The translations under genes were made by a program, and so were the position numbers. DNA of 64,000 bases from Lachnospiraceae bacterium (GTDB taxonomy: Bacteria > Bacillota > Clostridia > Lachnospirales > Lachnospiraceae): the NCBI GenBank assembly GCA_015057405.1, contig SVEK01000001.1:141203-205202 (forward strand), given 5' to 3'. This document shows, piece by piece, positions 53,196 through 61,254 of the stretch. The notes below the pieces were generated by a model that made no database searches, had not been told where the DNA came from, and saw nothing but the letters and a program-made list of their open reading frames with translations. Each line of letters opens with the position of its first letter. Position 1 is the stretch's first letter.

Positions 53196-54104
53196 TTAAC
53201 CGCCCATCAGTTCAAGTTTAAAATAATCATCCTTTATTCTTCCATCTTTTGTAATATTTTTTCCAAATCCTTTGTCCGGGTCAAATCTGTCACGTAGCCA
53301 CTCTATGCTAAGTCCAAACCAGCTTTCTTTCCCAATTCTTCTGGCAGAAAACTCATTATCTGACATTGCATCTGAATTAAGCGCCCCATGATCACCCGGC
53401 TCAAATATGTGCAGTTCAAAAGGAACGTCTTTATCTGACAAAGCTCTTGCCATATTTAAAGATTGATTACATGACACGAGCTTATCTCCAAAACTTGAAA
53501 CTATAAATGCCGGCGGAGTATCACAATCAACTAACTTATCACATCTAAGTACACCTGTGTTGCCGTCACAATCTGTATACCCTGGTATGTCAACTCCTAT
53601 ACACGGATATATCAGCACCATCGCATCCGGTTTTATTATTTCGGCTGTTATTACACTCTCATTAAAACCTTTAGTGTTATCATGATCTGATTCTGATAAA
53701 GAATTCAACCGTGTATTCATCGAATTAATAATGTTTTCATCATTATATAGTGTTCCCGCACAGACTGCTACATGAGCACCCGCCGAAAAACCTGCTATAG
53801 CGATGTTATTACTAATAACATTCCACTCTTTAGCATGATTTCTTACATAATATATTGCGCTAAGTGCTGCAATCTGTGGTTCCGGATATATGGCCTCTTC
53901 TCTAATAGGGTACTCACATACAAATGCATTATACCCGCAACCGTAATAACTCATTGCCGTTTGGTCACTTTCGTGAGGCGTAAGAAACATATATCCCCCA
54001 CCCGGACAAACTATTATTGCAGGTCTGGTCCATTCATCTTCATGAACATAACCTCTAAGAACCATATTATTATTTCCAAGCAAATTAACATTAATAATCT
54101 TCAT
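53196..54104 (-). CDS. Alpha/beta-hydrolase, acetyl-esterase/BD-FAE type
   Basis: 302 residues. Oxyanion region AIIVCPGGGYMFLTPHE, nucleophile serine in AGFSAGAH near residue 107, probable acid in SFGDKLV and histidine in PGDHGAL form a full triad. Such enzymes deacylate sugars or small esters in the cytosol (no signal peptide). The ATG overlaps the argD stop by one base (TAATG), so it is translated together with the arginine genes. No arginine-pathway reaction needs it, since ArgJ recycles the acetyl group; its substrate is open. Confidence 0.87.
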   Translation of the reverse strand: MKIINVNLLGNNNMVLRGYVHEDEWTRPAIIVCPGGGYMFLTPHESDQTAMSYYGCGYNAFVCEYPIREEAIYPEPQIAALSAIYYVRNHAKEWNVISNNIAIAGFSAGAHVAVCAGTLYNDENIINSMNTRLNSLSESDHDNTKGFNESVITAEIIKPDAMVLIYPCIGVDIPGYTDCDGNTGVLRCDKLVDCDTPPAFIVSSFGDKLVSCNQSLNMARALSDKDVPFELHIFEPGDHGALNSDAMSDNEFSARRIGKESWFGLSIEWLRDRFDPDKGFGKNITKDGRIKDDYFKLELMGG

Positions 54105-55279
54105 TATGCAAGCACCTTTTTAAGAATTGAAATCATATTATCAACGTCCTCTTTACTAATTATAAGTGCAGGCAAAAATCTGATTACATTGTTTCCGGCA
54201 CTTATTAACACCAAACCATTGTCAAGGGCATCTCCAACAATTTTCTTTACTTCAGTTTTGAGTTCTATTCCCTGCATCAGGCCAATTCCTCGATGGTCAA
54301 CTATCAGTTCATTTTCAGAGGCAAGTTTTTCAAGTTCATTATAAAGATAATCGCCTACCTCAGTTACATTTTTAAGAACATCTTCTTTCTCGTATATATC
54401 AAATACCGCATTAATTGCAGCTGTTACCATCGGATTACCGCCATATGTAGAACCATGGTCTCCTGCAACCAAGGCCGCAAACTGCTCCTTACACGCAAAT
54501 GCTCCAACAGGCATACCATTGCCTATTCCTTTTGCGGAAGTCATAATATCAGGAAGAATATCATAATGCTGATATGCAAAATATTTTCCGGTTCGACCCA
54601 TTCCACACTGAACTTCGTCAAGAATCATTACAATGTCTTTTTCGTCACATATTGCACGAATGCCTTCTAAAAATTCTTTTTCGGCAACATGTATTCCGCC
54701 TTCACCCTGTAAAGTTTCCAAAATAATAGCACAGGTTTTATCACTTATAAGAGCTTTAACACTATCAAGATTATTGTACTCTGCAAATGTAATTCCGCCA
54801 AGCATCTGCCCAAACGGTTTACGATATGCCTCAGTTCCCGTAACAGAAACGGCTCCCATTGTTCTTCCGTGAAAGGAATGATTAACAGCAATCACATCAG
54901 TACGCCCTTCTCCATATTTATCATAGGAATAACGACGTGCCATTTTAAGTGCACCTTCAATAGCCTCCGCACCGCTGTTTGTAAAAAAAACTCTGTCCAT
55001 ACCCGATGCTTTGACGAATTTTTCTGCTGCTGTAATTGCAGGCTCATTATAAAAGTAATTTGAAATATGAGTTAATTTATCAAGTTGTTCATGAAGACGC
55101 TTTGTATATTCCGGATGACAATAACCAAGTGCCATTACGGCAATTCCCGAAAAGAAATCAAGGTACTCTTTGCCATTAATATCATATAATTTAACACCTT
55201 CCGCTTTATCAAAAACTACAGGAAATCTGTTATATGTATGTAAAAGACACTCTTCACCTTTTTTTATCATATTATCCAT
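54104..55279 (-). CDS. argD: Acetylornithine aminotransferase
   Basis: About 391 residues, class III PLP aminotransferase. FFTNSGAEAIEGALKMAR binds the cofactor phosphate, ILDEVQCGMGRTG carries the ring-pairing Asp and TSAKGIGNGMPVGAF the lysine. Fourth step of arginine synthesis. The ATG at 55279 follows AGAGGAG; earlier in-frame ATG 55288 lies inside that site. Confidence 0.93.
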   Translation of the reverse strand: MDNMIKKGEECLLHTYNRFPVVFDKAEGVKLYDINGKEYLDFFSGIAVMALGYCHPEYTKRLHEQLDKLTHISNYFYNEPAITAAEKFVKASGMDRVFFTNSGAEAIEGALKMARRYSYDKYGEGRTDVIAVNHSFHGRTMGAVSVTGTEAYRKPFGQMLGGITFAEYNNLDSVKALISDKTCAIILETLQGEGGIHVAEKEFLEGIRAICDEKDIVMILDEVQCGMGRTGKYFAYQHYDILPDIMTSAKGIGNGMPVGAFACKEQFAALVAGDHGSTYGGNPMVTAAINAVFDIYEKEDVLKNVTEVGDYLYNELEKLASENELIVDHRGIGLMQGIELKTEVKKIVGDALDNGLVLISAGNNVIRFLPALIISKEDVDNMISILKKVLA

Positions 55280-55317
55280 AATTATCACTCCTCTTAAATA
55301 AAAACCCCGGCTGCCAT

Positions 55318-56253
55318 TTAATTTAATTTATTTTTTGCGGTCTGTTTCTCATGAGAATACAATGAACTGTTTTCTCCGATAATAGCAGTTCCGATACCCT
55401 TCTTAGTAAAGAACTCAAGCAACAGACAATGTTCTTTTCTTCCGTCCAGAATATGAACTCTGTTTACTCCGTTTTCTACTGCTTCAATACAATTGCGAAG
55501 TTTTGGGAGCATACCGCCACCAATATAACCATCCTCTATCATTTGATATGCTTCTTTAAGAGTAAGCGCTGAAATAAGTGTACTCTTATCCTGTGGGTCA
55601 CGGCACACACCCTCTATATCAGTCATAAATGCAAGTTTTTCTGCTCCAAGAGCCTCAGCTACTGCACAAGCAGCATCATCCGCATTGATATTGTATGTAT
55701 CATAATTGTCATCAAGACCAATCGGAGCAATAACCGGTATAAAATCATTTACAAGCAATGTTTCTATTAATTCTGTATCAACATTTTTAATCTGGCCTAC
55801 AAATCCTATATCCTGACCGTTAACCACCTTTTTATCAACAGTTATTGTTGCTCCGTCTTTTCCGCTGATACCTGCCGCTTTTACTCCCAAACCTTCAATC
55901 ATTGCAACAAGATGCTTATTAACCTTGTTAAGCACCATCTCTGCAATCTCCATGGTTTCTCCGTCAGTCACACGAAATCCCTCAACAAACTTGGCTTCTT
56001 TACCTGATAATGAAACCCATTTACTTATCTCTTTTCCACCGCCGTGAACAATAACCGGCTTCATTCCGATAAGCTTAAGCAAAGCAACATCTTTCATCAT
56101 ACTTTCTTCAAGATGTCTGTCAAGCATGGCACTACCACCATATTTTACAACAACAATTTTTCCGTTAAAATCTCTTATATAAGGCAACGCCTCAATAAGC
56201 ACCTCTGCTTTTGTAAATTTATCACCCATAGTTTCTTTTGAATTATTACTCAT
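55318..56253 (-). CDS. argB: N-acetylglutamate kinase
   Basis: About 311 residues. VVKYGGSAM and [12 protein letters not shown] form the ATP and substrate site, [11 protein letters not shown] and [13 protein letters not shown] are family motifs, and [12 protein letters not shown] follows. Second step of arginine synthesis. GGAG nine bases before the ATG at 56253. The conserved arginine-sensing N-terminal helix of feedback-inhibited kinases may be present in the first 20 residues, but this is not certain. Confidence 0.94.
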   Translation of the reverse strand: MSNNSKETMGDKFTKAEVLIEALPYIRDFNGKIVVVKYGGSAMLDRHLEESMMKDVALLKLIGMKPVIVHGGGKEISKWVSLSGKEAKFVEGFRVTDGETMEIAEMVLNKVNKHLVAMIEGLGVKAAGISGKDGATITVDKKVVNGQDIGFVGQIKNVDTELIETLLVNDFIPVIAPIGLDDNYDTYNINADDAACAVAEALGAEKLAFMTDIEGVCRDPQDKSTLISALTLKEAYQMIEDGYIGGGMLPKLRNCIEAVENGVNRVHILDGRKEHCLLLEFFTKKGIGTAIIGENSSLYSHEKQTAKNKLN

Positions 56254-56396
56254 AATTATATCTCCATTTCTTTTACAAATTGTATGCCTTATGTTAGTTA
56301 ACACTATCCAATACTAAAACGTAACTCGTAATCCCAAGCTAACACGACTCTAATAAATACGTTATTCCTTCTTCACAAGTCTGTTAATCCGGTACA

Positions 56397-57620
56397 TTAC
56401 GAACGATAATCTCCGTTTATTTTAACGTAATCATATGTAAGGTCACAGCCCCATGCCGTTGCTTCCTCATTTCCTGATTTCATATCACAAATAACTGTAA
56501 CTTCACTATCAGCCAAAATCTTTGTTGCAAATTCTTCGCTATAATCAGTTGATATACCGTTTTCAACAAGTTTAAGTGAACCGATAACACTCTCAATTAT
56601 AATGTCAACCAAATACGGATCAAATTCTTTTCCAGAATATCCCAGCGCACATAATATTCTTCCCCAGTTTGCATCACTTCCGTATACTGCGGTTTTTACA
56701 AGATTAGAAGTAATAACTGATTTTGCAAGAACTGACGCATCTTCTTTACAAGAAGCATTAATAACCTTTACTTCCAATAATTTGGTTGCTCCTTCTCCGT
56801 CAGCTGCCATAATTTTTGCAAGAGTTACACAAACATATTTAAGACATTCTACAAATTTTTCATAGTTTTCGTCTTTTTTATCAATTACTTTATTGCCGGC
56901 TTCACCGTTAGCCAAAAGAAGTGCCGTATCATTGGTTGATGTATCACGGTCAACGGATATCATATTGAATGATTCTTTAACAACATCTGATAATGCAGTC
57001 TGTAAAAGCTCTTTTGTTATTACTGCATCAGTAGTTATCACACAAAGCATAGTTGCCATATTAGGATGAATCATTCCGGATCCTTTTGACATACCGCCAA
57101 CAGTCACAGTCACTCCATCAACTTCAAATGATGCTGCACACTGTTTTGAAACTGTATCAGTAGTCATAATAGCTTCTGCTGCAAGAGTTCCTGCTTCATA
57201 AGTATCTGCCATTGTATCAGCAAGCATAACACAACCCTTAGCTATAGGTTCTTTTTTTAGTTGCATTCCGATTACTCCGGTAGATGCGGTACATACTTCA
57301 TCAACATTTATACTAAGAGCCTTTGCCATCTCGTCAGCCATCCACAGATTATATTCATCACCGATACTTCCTGTGCATGCATTAGCTATACCACTGTTTA
57401 ATACAACTGCTCTTACAGGGTTGCCTGACTCCACCAGTTTCTTATCCCAGATTACAGGTGAAGCTTTTACTACATTTGTAGTAAAAGTTCCCGCAACAGT
57501 TGCCGGTTTTTCAGAATAAACAAGTGCCATATCCTTACGATTACTGTACTTTATACCGGCTTCTACACCTGAAGCCTTATAACCCTTAGCCGCGGTCACT
57601 CCGCCGTTAATTATATTCAT
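56397..57620 (-). CDS. argJ: Bifunctional ornithine acetyltransferase/N-acetylglutamate synthase
   Basis: About 407 residues. Recycles the acetyl group from acetylornithine to glutamate; starts with GGVTAAKGYKASGVEAGIKY. The self-cleavage site is visible in HPNMATMLCVITTDA (cut before the Thr), giving two subunits. SNLVKTAVYGSDANWGRI near the C-terminus is diagnostic. GGAG lies upstream of the ATG at 57620. Its presence explains the lack of argE in the operon. Confidence 0.95.
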   Translation of the reverse strand: MNIINGGVTAAKGYKASGVEAGIKYSNRKDMALVYSEKPATVAGTFTTNVVKASPVIWDKKLVESGNPVRAVVLNSGIANACTGSIGDEYNLWMADEMAKALSINVDEVCTASTGVIGMQLKKEPIAKGCVMLADTMADTYEAGTLAAEAIMTTDTVSKQCAASFEVDGVTVTVGGMSKGSGMIHPNMATMLCVITTDAVITKELLQTALSDVVKESFNMISVDRDTSTNDTALLLANGEAGNKVIDKKDENYEKFVECLKYVCVTLAKIMAADGEGATKLLEVKVINASCKEDASVLAKSVITSNLVKTAVYGSDANWGRILCALGYSGKEFDPYLVDIIIESVIGSLKLVENGISTDYSEEFATKILADSEVTVICDMKSGNEEATAWGCDLTYDYVKINGDYRS

Positions 57621-57720
57621 ACAATCACTCTCCTTAGATTGATTCATCTAATTTTCATACAATCGAACAAACGAACATATAAATCATTAATTACGAATCA
57701 GTGTTCATATTCTGATTACA

Positions 57721-58758
57721 TTACGGGAACATCGGTACCATCTTAAGACCGGTATTCTCTTCGAGGCCAAACATAATATTCATATTCTGAACAGCCTGAC
57801 CCGCAGCACCTTTTACAAGATTATCCATCGCACCCATCATAATAACTCTGTTCGTTCTTGGATCAACTTTTACATTAACGTCAACAAAGTTACTTCCTTC
57901 TACCCATCTTGTTTCCGGGCAAAGACCTTTATCAAGAACCCTGACAAAATATTCATCTTTATAATACTCATTGTATATTTCTCTTATCTCATCTTCAGAC
58001 ACATCCTTTTTGAGGCTGGCATATGATGTAATAAGAATACCTCTGTTCATAGGAACAAGATGCGGTGTAAAATTAATAACTACATTTTCTCCTGATGCAT
58101 ATGAAAGCTGTTCTTCAATCTCCGGCGTATGTCTGTGAGAAGCAACTCCATATGCCTTTATGTTTTCGTTTACTTCGCAGTAAAGATTATTAACTTTTGC
58201 TCCTCTTCCTGCACCTGATGTACCCGATTTGGCATCAATAATTAATGTGGACATGTCAATAATTCCTTCCTTTGCCAAAGGATATATCGATAAAAATGAA
58301 CATGTTGGATAACAACCCGGGTTAGCTATAAGTCGTGCATTTTTCACCTTATCCCTGTTAATCTCACAAAGTCCGTATACTGCTTCTTCAATATAGCCCG
58401 GTGCTGCATGGGTAATTCCATACCAGTCCTCATACACTGACACATCCTTAATTCTAAAATCCGCACTAAGGTCTATTACCTTTGTCTCAGACAAAACTTC
58501 TTCAGAAACTAAAGATGCACAAAGTCCTTGCGGTGTAGCAGTAAATATTACATCCGCCATCTTAGCAAGTTCCGAAATATTCTCTCCCATACAAACATTA
58601 TCTACAAGTTTAACCATATTCCCAAATATGGAAGCAAACTTTTTGTCAACATAACTTCTTGAACCATACCAGACTATCTCTGCCTCAGGATGATTAAGAA
58701 GAATTCTAACTATCTCTGCACCGGCATATCCGGTTGAACCTATAATACCAACTTTCAT
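57721..58758 (-). CDS. argC: N-acetyl-gamma-glutamyl-phosphate reductase
   Basis: About 345 residues. NADP site MKVGIIGSTGYAGAEIVRILLNHPEAEI; catalytic Cys in LIANPGCYPTCSFLS; SGAGRGAKVNNLYCEVNENIKAYGV and HRHTPEIEEQL are conserved. Third step of arginine synthesis and first gene of the operon. The ATG at 58758 follows TTAAGGAG. Confidence 0.95.
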   Translation of the reverse strand: MKVGIIGSTGYAGAEIVRILLNHPEAEIVWYGSRSYVDKKFASIFGNMVKLVDNVCMGENISELAKMADVIFTATPQGLCASLVSEEVLSETKVIDLSADFRIKDVSVYEDWYGITHAAPGYIEEAVYGLCEINRDKVKNARLIANPGCYPTCSFLSIYPLAKEGIIDMSTLIIDAKSGTSGAGRGAKVNNLYCEVNENIKAYGVASHRHTPEIEEQLSYASGENVVINFTPHLVPMNRGILITSYASLKKDVSEDEIREIYNEYYKDEYFVRVLDKGLCPETRWVEGSNFVDVNVKVDPRTNRVIMMGAMDNLVKGAAGQAVQNMNIMFGLEENTGLKMVPMFP

Positions 58759-58813
58759 ATTATCACTCCTTAAATATCTGTTGTCCATTACTACTCTTAA
58801 ACTTATTGTTAGG

Positions 58814-58842
58814 ATTATACTCCTGACCTTTTAAAAATGCAA
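58814..58842 (-). promoter_or_regulatory. Promoter of the argCJBD operon
   Basis: Minus-strand TTGCAT (58842-58837), 17 bases, TATAAT (58819-58814). Start expected near 58807, about 50 bases before the argC ATG. Confidence 0.78.
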
Positions 58843-58850
58843 TAGCAATC

Positions 58851-58936
58851 TGAATATTATTCACATTATTTTACTAAAAACGAATATTATTCATTTATTT
58901 TTGAATATTTATGCATATATGTTGTATATTTATTCA
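58851..58936. promoter_or_regulatory. Cluster of ARG-box-like ArgR sites
   Basis: Four sites resembling the ArgR half-site pair TGAAT-AT-rich-ATTCA: 58851-58863 (TGAATATTATTCA), 58881-58893 (first base differs), 58902-58915 (TGAATATTTATGCA) and 58923-58936 (TGTATATTTATTCA). They lie just upstream of the -35 of the arg promoter, and argR is the next gene. Hexameric ArgR with arginine would be expected to bind here. Assignment is by eye. Confidence 0.7.
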
Positions 58937-59004
58937 TTTTCAAGCTTATTTCTAATACAAACAATGTATGTTAACCGATTCTGTTTGTAATCACCTGTCA
59001 GAGA

Positions 59005-59115
59005 TAAGCTTACTAATTCCATTTGCATTTACTTAAGAGCTATGGTCACCAGTTCCATTTGCATTTTCTTAAGAGCTATGGTCACCAGTTCCATTTGCAT
59101 TCATCTGTCAAGAAT
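59005..59115. repeat. 36-bp tandem repeat between argC and argR
   Basis: TTCCATTTGCATT recurs at 59017, 59053 and 59089, each followed (except the last) by CTTAAGAGCTATGGTCACCAG, a period of exactly 36 bases with two full copies and a partial third. The flanks (CACCTGTCAGAGATAAGCTTA on the left and CATCTGTCAAGAATATGTTTA on the right) are also related to each other. Function unknown; with 58789-59156 otherwise holding only the arg promoter and ArgR sites, no gene is seen in this gap. Confidence 0.8.
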
Positions 59116-59156
59116 ATGTTTACTAATAAAATCCTAAATCACACTCCGGATTATAC

Positions 59157-59597
59157 TCACTGATTCAGCTTCATAATCACTTCATCAACCAATGATGATG
59201 ATTTTATTGCACACATAATTGTATCATCCCCGGCAATACTTCCCGCAATTTCTTCAATATTCATTGCATCTATAGCTGCAGCTGCAGCCATAGCCATTCC
59301 CGGTTCCGTTTTTATAACAAGAATGTTCTCTGCTTTTTCCATAGACAAAACAACATCTTTAAATACGCCTAACCCGTTACCGGACAACTTGTTTGCAGCA
59401 GTCTGTACAATGGCATATTTTGACCTTACATTAACTCCCGGGGTTTTTATCAGATTAAGTTCTCTTATATCTCTCGATACTGTTGCCTGGGTCACTTTAA
59501 AACCTTCATCTCTAAGAATACCTGCAAGCATCTCCTGAGTATCTACTTCTCTTGTGTTAATAATCTCAATGATTTTGTTATGTCTTTCACTTTTCAT
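59157..59597 (-). CDS. argR: Arginine repressor
   Basis: 146 residues. An N-terminal winged helix (RHNKIIEIINTREVDTQEMLAGILRDEGFKVTQATVSRDIRELNLIK) includes the SR motif that contacts DNA. The C-terminal arginine-binding and hexamer domain has EPGMAMAAAAAIDAMNIEEIAGSIAGDDTIMCAIK with the paired aspartates. Arginine is the expected co-repressor. It lies directly upstream of the arg operon and its ARG-box-like cluster. Confidence 0.95.
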   Translation of the reverse strand: MKSERHNKIIEIINTREVDTQEMLAGILRDEGFKVTQATVSRDIRELNLIKTPGVNVRSKYAIVQTAANKLSGNGLGVFKDVVLSMEKAENILVIKTEPGMAMAAAAAIDAMNIEEIAGSIAGDDTIMCAIKSSSLVDEVIMKLNQ

Positions 59598-59791
59598 ATT
59601 CTTGTCCCCATATTTTTCTCATAATAATAATAATTTATAACATAAAACTACAAGAAACTCCTATAAAAACTAAAACAAACACACCCACATCAGCGTATCA
59701 TTTACATAATAACACTCAGTGCACTTCTTAGCAACATTAGTTAATGCTATTACATACACTTGTTAATACATACCATTGTCCTCACTAACTG

Positions 59792-59820
59792 TTGCCTTTT
59801 TTTTGCTATATTAATATACT
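59792..59820 (+). promoter_or_regulatory. Promoter of the secreted GH10-like gene
   Basis: TTGCCT (59792-59797), 17 bases, TATACT (59815-59820), giving a leader of about 108 bases. A TTGACA at about 59849 lacks a -10 at good spacing. Nothing else was recognised in the 337-base gap from 59598 to 59934. Confidence 0.6.
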
Positions 59821-59934
59821 AGAATGTGATTGTTGTTCATTTTTACTGTTTGACATGCAGTATTACAGCAGGCAATATATTACATCGCTAATTATAGCGC
59901 TCTTATCCTGAAACAAAAATACGGAGGATTACTA

Positions 59935-61254
59935 ATGAAAGTTTACATTTTTCATCATTTCAAAAATATTTTTTCGCGTTTAATTACATTTTCAGCAATT
60001 TTCACCCTGATTATATCACTATTGGCACCCCTGACAGTTTCTGTCCCGGCAAATGCCGCACCAAGCGAAGATACACTTCGCGGTATCTGGCTGTCATATG
60101 TGGATTTTGAACCGGCCGGATTATACAACAAATCAGAATCAGACTTTATCCTTGCCGCCGACAAGGTTTTTGCCACGTTAGAGCATTACGGATATAATAA
60201 TGTTTTTTTTCATGTAAGACCATTTGATGATGCAATATATCCAAACAGTTCATTTAAATGGTGTACTTATCTTGCACCAAAACCGTTGAAATACGATGCC
60301 CTTGCCTATCTTATAGAAGCGGCACACAAACACAACATCGAATTCCATGCATGGATTAATCCATATAGAATTACCATTGATAAAATATACAATCCGGCAA
60401 AGAAATCAACAACAACTCATATTGTAAACGGAGTTAAGGAAATAATCGAAAATTATAATGTTGACGGTATTCATTTTGATGATTATTTCTACCCGTCAAT
60501 ACAAAAAGGGAAACAATTCTACAAAGTATCTGTTGAAACCCGTAAAAAAAACGTCAACGAAATGATTAACAAAGTATTTACTACTATCAAAGATTACGAT
60601 GCTAATATTGCATTCGGTGTCAGTCCGTCAGGTAATACCGAATATGCAAAGAGCATCGGTTGCGATCTTGAAACATGGATAAACGAAGAAGATTATATCG
60701 ACTATATCATACCTCAGCTTTACTGGTCAGATAACTATAGGTTGGGTGGAAAAAAAGTGAAATATTTTACAAAAACTCTTAAGGAGTGGACAAAACTTAA
60801 CAATAATAAACTCCCTATATACATAGGGTTAGCACTCTATAAAGCCGGCACAGTGCGCCCGGAAGATCCGGGCTGGCGTAATAATTCCAACAACATGGGA
60901 ATACAAGCCAAACTTGCCGACAAATACTTATGCGACGGATATGTGATGTTTAGTTACCAATATCTTTTTACCAACGAAGGCAAAGCGGAAAATGGTTCCT
61001 TCATCAAATACATTTCCGGGCTGTCTTTAAAAACAAAACAAATTAAGCTAAAAAAGAATAAGCGATACAACATATCAAAAAAAGTATCAGTTAATAAAAA
61101 ATATAAATCTGCATTCAAGTTTTCTTCCTCTGACAAGACTGTTGCAACGGTCAGTGCCTCAGGTATTATCCACGCAAAGAAAAAGGGCCGTGCACGAATA
61201 ACCGTACAGGCCCTTGGTGGCAGTAAAGTTCATTGTATGGTTTGGGTTATTTAA
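59935..61254 (+). CDS. Secreted GH10-like (DUF187/FenI-type) protein with Ig-like domain
   Basis: 439 residues. Signal peptide (about 1-40, ending VPANAAPSED). A TIM-barrel domain (about 43-350) starts LRGIWLSYVDFEPAG, with FHVRPFDDAIYPNSSF, IEFHAWINPYRI, VDGIHFDDYFYP and DYIIPQLYWSDNYR, all characteristic of the glycosyl-hydrolase-like 10 family, predicted to act on wall or surface polysaccharide. A lysine-rich Big_2-like domain (about 365-439, FSSSDKTVATVSASGIIHAKKKG) may hold the protein at the wall. A GGAGG-type site precedes the ATG. Its end overlaps the opposing gene by 8 bases. Confidence 0.88.
   Translation: MKVYIFHHFKNIFSRLITFSAIFTLIISLLAPLTVSVPANAAPSEDTLRGIWLSYVDFEPAGLYNKSESDFILAADKVFATLEHYGYNNVFFHVRPFDDAIYPNSSFKWCTYLAPKPLKYDALAYLIEAAHKHNIEFHAWINPYRITIDKIYNPAKKSTTTHIVNGVKEIIENYNVDGIHFDDYFYPSIQKGKQFYKVSVETRKKNVNEMINKVFTTIKDYDANIAFGVSPSGNTEYAKSIGCDLETWINEEDYIDYIIPQLYWSDNYRLGGKKVKYFTKTLKEWTKLNNNKLPIYIGLALYKAGTVRPEDPGWRNNSNNMGIQAKLADKYLCDGYVMFSYQYLFTNEGKAENGSFIKYISGLSLKTKQIKLKKNKRYNISKKVSVNKKYKSAFKFSSSDKTVATVSASGIIHAKKKGRARITVQALGGSKVHCMVWVI

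Noticed and set aside
59017..59100. 36-base period reminiscent of a CRISPR repeat
   Set aside because: The copies are directly contiguous with no unique spacers between them, and no cas genes are nearby.
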